A DNA stretch of 43,917 bases from Ceratorhiza oryzae-sativae (lineage: Eukaryota > Basidiomycota > Agaricomycetes > Cantharellales > Ceratobasidiaceae). The notes under the pieces are model-generated. The model had not been told where the DNA came from. It saw only the letters and a list, made by a program, of their open reading frames with translations, and ran no database searches. Below are positions 17,309 to 26,989 of the stretch, in pieces. Position numbers and translations under genes: made by a program. The stretch covers positions 1-43,917 of the forward strand of contig JARWMV010000119.1 in the NCBI GenBank assembly GCA_030998015.1, read 5' to 3'. Position 1 is the stretch's first letter; each line of letters opens with the position of its first letter.

Positions 17309-18796
17309 CAAACCTATTTTATGTCGCATCATAGGTGGCATGTGCGGCGCTAATAAGTTTCCAAAAACACCCCCAAACATGTGCAGCTACGCTGCATTGT
17401 TTGGGGGTGGTTTTGGAAAAACTTGGTTTTGGAAAAACTTGGTTTTGGAAAAACTTGGTTTTGGAAAAACTACCTTTACGGTGGTTTTGGGCCCTACGGG
17501 CTGTAAATCAGGTATTGAATAAGCGGGAATTATAATTCTGTAAACAGTTCCTCCTGTTTTTTGACTTGACTTGTAGCATTTTAAATTAAACTTATTATTT
17601 AAACCTTCAACTAAAAGTTCAATTTCTGCTAATGAGAAAGAATCCGTACATAATACGGTATATTTGCAAGATTTATTCCAGCTACCGTCATCAGCTATTC
17701 AGTAAGCTAAAGCCAAAGGCCTCCCAATGCGTTACCAAGCCTGTAAGGCACGCCCTACGGGCCAACGTATTGGGAGAGCCTTTACCCCCCCCAAACAATG
17801 CAGCATAGCTGCATCAGTTTGGGGGGTCAAAGGTGTCAATAATTCCCCTATAGTGCTAGGAACTACCTTTTTGTTTGATATATAAAATAACCCATATAAC
17901 TCGTTAAAGCAAGGCAACGTATATGTGCTAAAAAGGATAGAACTATATATTTTACCAGTTTTATAACCCTCGAGAATCGATGTAGATTTGCCTTCGCAAA
18001 TCATCGATTCTCGGCGAGGTATTGCGAGGTACCCTGGAACTTTAAGTTCCAGGGTACCTCGGAATCAGACGCCGGCCGCGCTGGGACGCCCGAAAAGGTG
18101 ACCCGTGCACGCCTGCGAACGCCTTGGCTTCCCCCCCCGTCACAGGTGGGAAGGGTGAATACCCTCCCACCTGTGATGGGGGGGAAGCCAAGGCGGCCCT
18201 GGCGTGCGCGCGCTCGCCGCTTCGCGGCCTCGATAACCACACCCACGGGGCGCAGCCCTAGTGCCCCCCAAACATGTGCAGCTACGCTGCATTGTTTGGG
18301 GGGCATCCACCCCCCAAATGAAGCAATTACGGGGCCTCTAAAATAGCTTTGCTATTTTAAGTGGCCCCTAATTGCATCATTGGGGGTCTACGGGCATCCA
18401 TTCGGGCGTCCCAGCGCGACGGTAAGGTAAGCTTTTAGCAATTTTAGGGGCGCTTGGGCAATAGCTTTCGAATAAATCGTACAAATGAAGAAGATAAGCT
18501 TCATGAACAAGACCTTGTTTAAAAACAAATCTGGCTTTCCCGTACCGGAATCGGCCAAGAAGATCTCCCAGAAGTAAACCAACAAGAATTTCTTTCATAT
18601 CACTAGGAAGTGAAAAAGCTTCTTGTTCTTTCTTAGTCAATCTTCGTGGTTTGATTGGCAGCATAGAAGAAAGTAAAAGCTGATACATTGTAATTTCATT
18701 AAATAGCTCACTAAAGACACTAAAATTGAAATCAATTAACAGAATATAAATCACCACTAATCCAATAAAATGGAGTATTAATAATAATTGTAACAT
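17309..18796 (-). CDS. LAGLIDADG_2-type HEG of nad2 intron 1 (three insertions; TGA read as Trp)
   Basis: Start ATG at 18796. A hydrophobic N-terminus (LQLLLILHFIGLVVIYILLI) precedes LLLSSMLPIKP, MKEILVGLLLGDL (first motif), LVHEAYLLHLYDLFESYC. After an insertion (about 18005-18420): GKIYSSILFSTYTLPCFNEL, IGELLTPL. After F3 (17720-17827): ALAYWIADDGSW (second motif region), where W is TGA at 17701-17699. Then TVLCTDSFSLAEIELL and YRIIIPAYSIP. After an insertion (about 17350-17510): LLAPHMPPMMRHKIGL and TAG at 17309. The ends match sister HEGs at 3.4, 25.6 and 40.2 kb. Without the insertions the frame is complete in code 4. Confidence 0.78.
17409..17472. repeat. Tandem repeat, 4 x 16 bp
   Basis: GGTTTTGGAAAAACTT repeated four times (the last unit ends CTA), immediately beside an F3-like hairpin inserted in the intron 1 HEG. 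Confidence 0.9.
17720..17827. mobile_element. F3 element with 6-bp target duplication CAAAGG
   Basis: 108 bp, from CCTCCCAATGCG to GGGGGGT, including an extra CACGCCCTACGGGC. CAAAGG flanks it at 17714-17719 and 17828-17833. Removal restores ELLTPLALAYW. The HEG at 25.8 kb has an F3 at the homologous site (25847-25953) with the same CAAAGG repeat. Confidence 0.88.
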
Positions 18797-19445
18797 AATT
18801 GGAAATTGTTTAAGTAATAATTCTTTGCCTTAAGACAAAACAAAATAAATTTTTATTTATATTTAAATTTGGCACTTTTCAAAGTACCAAGAGAGAAAAG
18901 AACAAGAAACAAATCTTGGAGGGATTCGATTAGCTACCTTGCAGACAAGGTTGACCGAATTAGACTACTAAAAATTGATGTTACCATCTCTTTTAGTCAT
19001 TTTGGGCACCCTAAAATTTGTGGTTATTACTTAGACTAACAATTTTCTATTACATACCGTCGCGTTGGGACCGCCCGAATGGTTTCCAAAAACACCTCCA
19101 AACATGTGCAGCTACGCTGCATTGTTTGGGGGTGGTTTTGGAGGTATAAAGCGCATTTCGGGCGTCCCCAGCGCGGCCGGCGCGGCCGAGAGTGCATGAT
19201 TTGGTGTCCCATTGATGGGACGCCAAATCTACATGCATTCTCGAGTGAGAGTTAAATACTCCCCTTGATTATTTTTCGAACATAGGTGGACTTTATCTTA
19301 ATTTATTTACATAAATTTTTTACGTGAAGTCTCTGAGGGACGCTAAATTATTGCAGCCCTGCTGATTAACTCCAAGTAAGTGGTAAACTGATTGGAGTAC
19401 TTCCAGCATATAGTAAAATTTCTCTGTCGACCAGAGGGCCTTAAG

Positions 19446-20100
19446 ACCAGTTATGGAATGGTGCAGCAGCAACTTTAAATAAGAATCCAACACCTGTTAA
19501 TACTAAACCTAATACAATACCTTGTACTAAGTTGTGTCCTTCAGATACAGAAATTAAAGTAAAAATATTTTCTAAGTTAGTTAAACCTGTGTAAGTATAA
19601 ATTAGACCGCTCCCTAATAAAATTAAACATGATGATAAACCACCAAGTAAAAAATATTTTAATCCGGCTGAAGTAGCTGATTCGGAGTCTCTATAGATAC
19701 TTGCTAAAACATAAACAGCAAAAGATTGCAATTCAATACTTAAATACATTGAAATAAGATCACCACTGGAAATTAGTAAAGAACCCCCTAAAACAGTAAA
19801 CAATATCACTAAAGAATACTCTTTAATTTGAGATGGTTCAGAAGGTGACCAGGGCATAAGAATTATAGCACCGAGTATATAAAATAATATTTCGATGCTT
19901 TGACTTATTAAAGTCACATGGAATAGACCACTAAAGATACCTACACCAGATCCAATTGACTGAATATAAACGACATTAAATGACAATGCCGCGGCATAAA
20001 ATAAAGCTATAGATGCTATTCGATTTAATAATAAAGGAGATATTCGAAGAGAAGGTAGCGCAATGGCTATTATATAAGTTAGAATACAAGCAAAAAGCAT
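19446..20100 (-). CDS. nad2: NADH dehydrogenase subunit 2, exon 1
   Basis: Complex I proton-channel subunit. ATG at 20100; 655 bases ending AACTGGT. Segments [18 protein letters not shown] and [20 protein letters not shown] are classic NAD2. [14 protein letters not shown] leads straight into SPDVY of exon 2. Exons 1+2+3 total 1596 bases, giving 531 codons plus stop, within the usual fungal range. The gene is followed 2 bases later by nad3. Confidence 0.94.
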
Positions 20101-20820
20101 TAACCGTCGAGATTACCAAGCCTAGAAATCATAACTAATTCCAACTCTCTGATCGCGCCTTTAGGCGCGGCCTAAGCGCTGAGGACTCCTAAATTGGGGG
20201 TGATTTGCGCAGGCAAATCTACACCCCCAATTTGGGGTTATGATCGACTAAAATAAAAGGCTCGCACTGGCAGTCTCTCAGGAGACACCGACACAGGCTG
20301 CTATAGGGTTGCTACCTGTGGCGGGATAGCCTAGCCATCCATTCCGTAGAGGTAAAGAGATTGGTCAGGTAACAGCCACACTCAATCATTGTGGCTGGGT
20401 GGGGAGGGGTTGAAGGTTTGATTGTTCTTATTTTAAATGGTTTTTAAAGACAGCTAATATTACCGTCGACCCTTTCCCATAATGGATGGAAATGGACCCC
20501 CAATGATTGCAATGCGCGCCACAAAACTTGTGGCGCCATTGACCCCCCACTTGGGGGGGCACTAGGGCCCAAAACCACCGTAAAGGTGCATTTCGGGCGT
20601 CCCCAGCGCGGCCGGCGTCTGATTCCGAGGTACCCTGGAACTTAAAGTTCCAGGGTACCTCGCAATACCTCGCCGAGAATCGAATGATTTGCGAAGGCAA
20701 ATCTACATCGATTCTCGAGGGTGATTAAACTCTGTTCTAATCCTACGATTTATTCCACCAGCTACTCAGGGGCTGCCCCTGTCGTGGCTTACATTAATAC
20801 ATGCTACGACAGTGAAAGCA

Positions 20821-20863
20821 AGAAAAAAACTTTTAGTAGAAGTTAGCCTCGTAACTAAGATTA
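20821..20863. promoter_or_regulatory. 43-bp conserved spacer motif (copy 2)
   Basis: One mismatch to 6458-6500. Here it lies about 720 bases before the nad2 start and directly follows a CGTAGCATG/CGACAG hairpin. Confidence 0.4.
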
Positions 20864-20898
20864 AATCCAAGTACCTAATATGATCCCCTATTCAACGG

Positions 20899-21005
20899 CC
20901 TCCCAATGCGTTACCAAGCCTGTAAGGCACGCCCTACGGGCCAGCGTATTGGGAGTGCCATTACCCCCCCAAACAATGCAGCATAGCTGCATCAGTTTGG
21001 GGGGT
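20899..21005. mobile_element. F3 element with 6-bp target duplication CAACGG
   Basis: 107 bp, from CCTCCCAATGCG to GGGGGGT, in the rps3-nad2 spacer; CAACGG at 20893-20898 and 21006-21011. Confidence 0.85.
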
Positions 21006-21596
21006 CAACGGTTGTTGTGTAGCACACGCCACCATCCGAAAGGGGAGAGGCTTGAATTTTTATTTCTTATATTTATTACCCGTGCACGCCTGCGAACGCC
21101 TTGGCTTGCCAAGGCGGCCTCTGGCGTGCGCGCGGCTCGCCGCGAACGCGGCCTCGTTAACAATGCCCACGGGTCGTTGACCCTCCGCTTTAGCGGCTGA
21201 AATCTTGGGTTACACCTAAGATTTTAGCCGATAGAGCGGGGGCCCGCGCGCGTTAGTTGCTGGTGGGACTTGTCCCACCAACCAACGTGAGCAATCGCAA
21301 CCGTTTGCGATTGCTAGTGCGCGGCATAATATCGATATTTAGCCGCCGGCTGAAAATGACGAACGGTCGTCATTTTCTACGAGGGAATCTTTAGGATTCC
21401 CTCTAACGCCGGCGGATATTTAAGGCTGTAATTTAAATTAGATCGAAATTTGGGCTGACCGGGCCCTCTCCGGACTCCAATCCTCGCGTGCGTTCAGCGC
21501 TTAGGCCGCGCCTAAAGGCGCGATCAAAGAGCGCTGCCCAAGGGTCACGGTCGGGTTAGGAGCCCTTCAGGGCTGAAGCCAAAAACTTATTATGGG

Positions 21597-21745
21597 CTAG
21601 TTAGTTACTTTATGAGAAAGCCATACTTTAACTGAATAAGTACCTAATTTATTTTTAGCAGTAAATGTTGAGCAATCACTTAGGTTGTTATATCCTTTTG
21701 CGAATCCTCCTCTTTCAACAAAAGTCACCGTATTTTTCATGGCGT
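21597..21745 (-). CDS. rps3: Ribosomal protein S3, last exon
   Basis: Encodes about 47 residues ending NKLGTYSVKVWLSHKVTN with TAG at 21597. The pattern of K-G-T-Y/F-x-V-K-V-W at the very C-terminus is that of fungal mitochondrial S3 (var1 family), a small-subunit ribosomal protein. GGFAKGYNNLSDCSTFTAKN is the preceding conserved stretch. The exact 5' boundary is uncertain; it should join GRLITQNIV of exon 2. No insertions lie inside. Confidence 0.8.
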
Positions 21746-21925
21746 TCAAATTTATCATACAGTTGAACAAAGATATTAATCCAAAAATGTTTCCAAAAAC
21801 ACCCCCAAACATGTGCAGCTACGCTGCATTGTTTGGGGGTGGTTTTGGATCCTTCCATTTCATCCTAAGATTGGCTGTGGGTTATTAGAACAAAATCAAA
21901 AAATTAGCAAGTTTAAAATTAATAA

Positions 21926-24150
21926 TTACCATTCTCTGTTTCGATTCATACCTGATTTTAATTTTAAGATTTCATTGAAACCTTCAGGACTTCGATGCTT
22001 CTTACTTTTAATAATGTCAGCTGCTTTTTTAAAATCAATAAAGTCTAAGCTTTTAATTCCGACTATTCCATACTTTTCGAAAAATGGTATTATTAAATTA
22101 ACAACATCTAAAAATTTAGTAATTTGTATACCGACGGGAGATTGACGTCTGCCCCCCAAACATCAATCCTTGACATTTCCTAAGGAATTGTCAAGGAATA
22201 GCAGTTTGGGGGGTCGACGGTTTCACCTGAAATGTAATAACTCTTAGAAATAGTTACTACTGAAGGATCTACCAATTCAGTATGACCCGTGCACGCCTGC
22301 GAACGCCTTGGCTTGCCAAGGCGGCCCTGGCGTGCGCGCGGCTCGCCGCGAACGCGGCCTCGTTAACAATGCCCACGGGTCGTTGACCCTCCGCTTTATT
22401 ACCCCTGCCAAGACGTGCGCTAAAGCGCAGTTCTCTAGGCAGGGCGGCTGAAATCTTGGGTTACACCTAAGATTTTAGCCGATAGAGCGGGGGCCCGCGC
22501 GCGTTAGTTGCTGGTGGGACTTGTCCCACCAACCAACGTGAGCAATCGCAACCGTTTGCGATTGCTAGTGCGCGGCATAATATCGATATTTAGCCGCCGG
22601 CTGAAAATGACGAACGGTCGTCATTTTCTACGAGGGAATCTTTAGGATTCCCTCTAACGCCGGCGGGACTTTAAGAAAAGAGCTATCCCTTCAATAAGGT
22701 CCTTCTCTCTAATATTTAAAATTATGCTAAATTTCAACCTTACGTTATCGACCGCATTAGCAACCGAATTAGATGGGCTAGTAATAATTTGGAAGGAGCT
22801 TTCACCACTGGCAAATCCAGCCAGCCAATTTGGGTCACTGATACCTTTAAAAACATAATTAGGTCTATTAACAGGAACAATATTTGGGAAAGCTTTTTTC
22901 AAGCTATCGGAAAGACCCCAGTTTAGAGAACTTCTTAAAGCTACTAAACTTAACATACCTTCCGATGTCAAATGTTTCCGCGCGCGTTAGTTGCTGGTGG
23001 GACTTGTCCCACCAACCAACGTGAGCAATCGCAACCGTTTGCGATTGCTAGTGCGCGGCATAATATCGATATTTAGCCGCCGGCTGAAAATGACGAACGG
23101 TCGTCATTTTCTACGAGGGAATCTTTAGGATTCCCTCTAACGCCGGCGGGACCCGTGCACGCCTGCGAACGCCTTGGCTTAAGCCAAGCAAGCTTGGCTC
23201 ATATTGACCTTAAGGTCAATAATCAAGCCAAGGCGGCCCTGGCGTGCGCGCGGCGTCTGATTCCGAGGTACCCTGGAACTGAAAGTTCCAGGGTACCTCG
23301 CAATACCTCGCCGCGAACGCGGCCTCGATAACCATACCCACGGGTCAACAGCATGTATTTATATATAAATACAATGCTGGTTGACCCTAAGCGGGGGGTA
23401 TGATTTCAAAACATTGTTTAAATATTAAAAAGTCAATTGACTTGGCTGAAATAAGTGGATATTTGTCAAAATGATCAACAATTACTTGCAATCCTTTAAC
23501 AGACGTCACAGAAAACATCGCCAAGCCATTTTTAGATGTTCTGATTGTACCTACACCTAATGTGTATCTCAATTTTTCTAATAAAGCCATATCCTTAATA
23601 TGTAAATTCATTGAAAAACTTATTGACCCGTGCACGCCTGCGAACGCCCTGGCTTAAGCCAAGCAAGCTTGGCTCATATTGACCTTAAGGTCAATAATCA
23701 AGCCAAGGCGGCCCTGGCGTGCGCGCGGCGTCTGATTCCGAGGTACCCTGGAACTGAAAGTTCCAGGGTACCTCGCAATACCTCGCCGCGAACGCGGCCT
23801 CGATAACCAAACCCCTCGGGTCTACGCGCATCGGCTGAAATCTTGGGTTACACCTAAGATTTTAGCCGATAAGCGGGGTATTGATACTTTCCATTTAGTT
23901 TTCATTTTAGAGCTTGGACTAATTGTAATAGTAAAGCAGCCCTCTGCGTCGGTAAGTCCTGACACCAACCACGGATTTAGAACAGGTTCTTGAATAGAAG
24001 TAGAAAATAGTGCTTTGTTTAACTGGTTAGAAGGGATTTTGAATTGATAGTTTCTTTCGAAACCCATTAGAGTACACCTTAATTGCATTGTATTTATAGT
24101 AGGTCTAATGCAATAACTACCGTCTACTCGTTGCTCTTTTACAGCCTCGA
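21926..24150 (-). CDS. Two-motif LAGLIDADG HEG of rps3 intron 2 (three insertion sites)
   Basis: Order: VKEQRVDGSYC, RCTLMGFERNYQFKIPS, LVSGLTDAEGCF (first motif). After F2 (23627-23878): SFSMNLHIKDMALLEKLRYT and KYPLISAKSIDFLIF. After an F2+F1 pair (22978-23397): NWLAGFASGESSFQI (second motif). After F1+F2b (22284-22666): YTELVDPSVVTISKSYYISG; after F3 (22138-22214): QITKFLDVVNLIIPFFEKYG, HRSPEGFNEILKLKSGMN, stop at 21926. At the F2 and F3 sites joining the pieces restores an open frame; elsewhere the pieces are collinear. The family and motifs are clear; activity in the present interrupted state is doubtful. Confidence 0.8.
22138..22214. mobile_element. F3-type element with 6-bp target duplication
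   Basis: 77 bp around the stem CCTTGACATTTCCTAAGGAA. CGACGG lies at 22132-22137 and 22215-22220. Removal restores GETVGIQITKF in the rps3 intron 2 endonuclease. A near-identical unit lies at about 8469-8547. Confidence 0.85.
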
Positions 24151-24614
24151 TTGATTGCGAGACTGATTTAGATCCGCGATAACCCATTTCATTTTCATTC
24201 ATCCTATGGCTTGTTACCGTACCTGGGTAATTACTCCAGCCACTTATAGTGTTTCCACTATAGCTTGGTACCATAGGCTTTAGGGTGTCCCCGGAGTTTG
24301 ATAGTTTCACCCACTCAAGTGTCTTCCCAAGACACTCTGCAGGTACAATGTTTTGAGTTATAAGTCTACCCGCTAATCTTATTTTAATTCCGTTAAGGAT
24401 AGTAGCCATTTGAGTAAATTCGATTAGATTACTATTTCTATTTAAATTTTTATTTATGACTGCTCGTGAAAATAGCATATCTTCTATTTTATAGAATTTA
24501 TAATCTTTACCATTTAATCCAATAAGTTGAGCTAAGATTTTACTGTCTTTGAAAGGGTTGTATAATCTCACTAATTGCAATTTAACATTTTTACCGAATA
24601 ATTTACTTAAAACA
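22978..24614. repeat. Right arm of the inverted repeat (partner 1-1637)
   Basis: Same sequence as the left arm, reversed. Here it lies inside the continuous rps3 locus, so this is likely the original copy and the left end the derived one. Confidence 0.9.
24166..24344 (-). other. Group I core of rps3 intron 2
   Basis: Downstream of GRLITQNIV the minus strand shows AACTCCGGGGACACCCTAAAG (24278-24298), CAAGCTATAG hairpin, GGTACGGTAACAAGCCAT and AAATGGGTTATCGCGGATC (24172-24190), the linked core segments of a group I intron. Rps3 intron 1 (28.25-28.39 kb) has the same core with small changes, so the two introns are relatives. Confidence 0.75.
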
Positions 24615-24670
24615 ACTAATAATTTTTGAGTTCTAATAGAGTTAAAAAGAAATTTCTCAGTTCCTAAATT
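24345..24670 (-). CDS. rps3: Ribosomal protein S3, middle exon
   Basis: Encodes LSKLFGKNVKLQLVRLYNPF, DSKILAQLIGLNGKDYKFYK, FTQMATILNGIKIRLAGRLI, then TQNIV. GIKIRLAGRL corresponds to the conserved glycine/arginine-rich segment of S3 proteins. The frame is open up to 24739, but the first 25 or so residues are not S3-like and may be intron; the exact acceptor site is not determined. An inverted copy lies at 2-270. Confidence 0.78.
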
Positions 24671-24739
24671 AAATAAGCTTGTAGTGTGGTGATTTTTAAC
24701 CGTTGTCATCAAATTCATGGTTTCAAATTTATCTTGCAA

Positions 24740-25602
24740 CTAAATAGTTTTATTGTTTTCTACCTCTGTTCATTCCGGACTTAATTTTTCTAATTTCCTC
24801 TAACCCTTCAATAGCCCCCCAATGCGTTACCAAGCCTGTAAGGCCAGCGTATTGGGGGGGCTATCACCCCCCCAAACAATGCAGCGTAGCTGCATTAGTT
24901 TGGGGGGTCAAATGTTAGATGAGCTCCGGAACTTTTTAGGTCAGCTATTCTACACCAATCTAAAAAATCCAAAATTTTAAGACCCAAAAGAGGGTATTTA
25001 TTACCCTAACCCTGTCGTCAGCGTGTACAAGTACACGCTGCTAGGGAACCTCTTCCCCTCCGCGCTCTTTGATCGCCCGCAGGGCGGCCTAAGCGCGGAG
25101 TGCTTCGGAGCCGTCTGTGTACGGCTTAAGCCGCACACAGACGTCTCCTCTACAAGCGTGAAATTGTTGCACGTACGTGCAACAACTTCTAGGGGACGGG
25201 TCAAGAATGGTATAATTTTATCACTTAAGTCTGAGAATCTTTTTTATCTTTCTCAACTTTTCATGCAGCCCTCCATTGGCTCAAAAACAACCAAAAGAGG
25301 GGTTCGAGAATAAATATCCAACTCTCTGATCGCGCCTTTAGGCGCGGCCTAAGCGCTGAGGACTCCTAAATTGGGGGTGATTTGCGCAGGCAAATCTACA
25401 CCCCCAATTTGGGGAAATAAATTTAAAGGCCCGCCGGCGTTAGAGGGAATCCTAAAGATTCCCTCGTAGAAAATGACGACCGTTCGTCATTTTCAGCCGG
25501 CGGCTAAATATCGATATTATGCCGCGCACTAGCAATCGCAAACGGTTGCGATTGCTCACGTTGGTTGGTGGGACAAGTCCCACCAGCAACTAACGCGCGC
25601 GG
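24740..25602. other. Repeat-filled end of rps3 intron 1
   Basis: No gene. F3-like unit at about 24812-24907, a composite of hairpins at 25008-25205 (telomere-like CCCTAACCC, CGTGTACAAGTACACG, TGTGTACGGCTTAAGCCGCACACA, TTGCACGTACGTGCAA), F4 at 25318-25414, F1 at 25431-25602. The 25008-25205 block recurs at about 40384-40593 and, inverted, at 37174-37386. Confidence 0.65.
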
Positions 25603-26730
25603 GCATCATGGATGGCATGATGTCTTTTAACAGAAACTGCAAAACAGCCAATGATTTTTGCGGAATTCGTATTTTGTAACCGTCCCGGTCTTTATTAATA
25701 GTGCATTTGAGATCCCATTTCTCATTTAGAGTTTTGGCCAATAGTTCGACTTCTTCTATTGTAAAACCTTGAGTATGTAATATTACTACATGGAAAGTAT
25801 TACAAAAACTACCATCGTCTGCCAGCCAATAGGCCAAAGACAAAGGCCTCCCAATGCGTTACCAAGCCTGTAAGGCACGCCCTACGGGCCAGCGTATTGG
25901 GAGAGCCTTTACCCCCCCAAACAATGCAGCATAGCTGCATCAGTTTGGGGGGTCAAAGGTGTAAGCAGCTCTTTTATGTTAGCCGGAACAATTTTTTTCC
26001 CTGAAGAATAGAATAGTTCGTACAGCTCATTAAAACAAGGTAAAGAGTAAGTATAAAAGGTTACTCGAGAATAAATCATTCCCGTCACTTTGTGAGCTGA
26101 CATATTAAAGACTTTAGGTTCTGAGCTGCAATAATCCTTAAATAGAAAGTACAAATGGTCTAAATAGTCTTTGTGAACAGTACCTTGTGAAAACATTAAT
26201 CTAGCATTTACACCTTGTTTCTGAATGTTTATATCGCCCAGGCAAAGGTATTGCGAGGTAGCCTGGACCCCAGAGGTTCCAGGCTACCTCGGAATCAGGC
26301 GCCCTATTAAAATATCTCTTAATTCCGAGGTTAGTGAAATGGATTCTCTTTCAACCTTCTTTAAACTTAACCGCCGTAAGGGTTTATCATCAGCCGGTTT
26401 AACGGGGACTAAAGACATAATTCCTACACAGAAATCAATAGGCTGAATATATTCGGCAATAAGCAATAAAGCACTTAACAACGCAATAATTGTTATTGCG
26501 GTTTTGGCTTTTGCCTTTAAGATTAAGAAAAGTATTGCAATTACAGAATTTTTGGAGTTAATAAATAAAATAACTCCGCTCCCTGGATCTCTAGAGATCC
26601 AGGAGGCGGAGTTAGCTACTGCCCCCCAAACATGTGCAGCTACGCTGCATTGTTTGGGGGGTCAATGGCGACATTGCAATTATTGGGGGTCTACAGCGGC
26701 TAACACGGATAATAAAAATTTGTTCACCAT
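25603..26730 (-). CDS. LAGLIDADG_2-type HEG with hydrophobic N-terminus, within rps3 intron 1
   Basis: ATG at 26730: MVNKFLLSVLAAV, then two insertions (an F3-like pair and a 34-bp element). Then VIAILFLILKAKAKTAITII and ALLSALLLIAEYI, two predicted membrane segments. MSLVPVKP and LRDILIG lead to the first motif, which is cut by a GGTAGCCTGG hairpin. Next come MFSQGTVHKDYLDHLYFLF, FYTYSLPCFNELYELFY, F3 (25847-25953, TSD CAAAGG), SLAYWLADDGSF, GFTIEEVELLAKTLNEKW and FLLKDIMPSMM. F1 (25431-25602) removes the last residues. It lies between the intron 1 LAGLIDADG_1 HEG and rps3 exon 2, so either the intron carries two HEGs or a HEG cassette landed in it. Confidence 0.75.
25847..25953. mobile_element. 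F3 element with 6-bp target duplication CAAAGG
   Basis: 107 bp, flanks 25841-25846 and 25954-25959; removal restores LLTPLSLAYWLADDG. Confidence 0.88.
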
Positions 26731-26989
26731 GTTGGGTTTTATTTTAAATTGTGCCTATGCTTTCGCATTTCTAATTATTTCCTCCACTAGACTTAGTCTA
26801 GTTAGAATCTAAACATGTACGTTTACATACAGGCTACTACTCGACTACTAGAATTTTAACCCGTACGAAAAAATTTTAGAAAAAGGCTGGATCCAATATA
26901 AGAATAAATTAGCTCTATTCCAAAAACCAAGAGAAAAGTTATTTTTATACAGGATGGGTTTTACCCTGAAACTTAAATTAAACTAGGCT

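Larger units (their letters stand above)
17233..19445 (-). other. nad2 intron 1 (group I)
   Basis: Lies between AACTGGT and CTCCTGACG, with last exon base T and last intron base G. Core elements on the minus strand: AATCAGCAGGG (P4 side, 19356-19366), CCTCAGAGACTTCACGT (19322-19338) and AGATAAAGTCC (19288-19298), a standard group I P7 pairing. The LAGLIDADG_2 HEG follows the core and stops about 75 bases before exon 2. Repeats are inserted around 19070-19240 and 17340-18420. Confidence 0.82.
20101..21596. other. Spacer between rps3 and nad2
   Basis: No gene seen. Contents: F4 (20143-20236); a region of short stems at 20245-20420 (ACACCGACACAGG, CACAATGATTGAGTGTGG) of unknown origin; an F3-like and GGTACC hairpin block at 20460-20720; CCCTGTCGTGGC...GCTACGACAG at 20778-20812, resembling 31395-31425; the 43-bp motif at 20821-20863; F3 (20899-21005); F2b+F1 (21079-21415); a partial F4 near 21498-21535. 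Confidence 0.6.

Noticed and set aside
18950..19000. tRNA-Cys-like hairpin with TCTGCAAGG
   Set aside because: A perfect stem closes to a 4-base loop and there is no T-arm or acceptor; more likely a peripheral stem of nad2 intron 1.
20245..20420. Group II intron or RNase P RNA
   Set aside because: There are several short stems but no domain V-like or P4-like conserved sequence that I could identify.
25010..25020. CCCTAACCC motifs (also near 32015, 36750, 37375, 40390, 42635) as telomere-like repeats
   Set aside because: Each is a single copy within the same composite hairpin block and never tandem.
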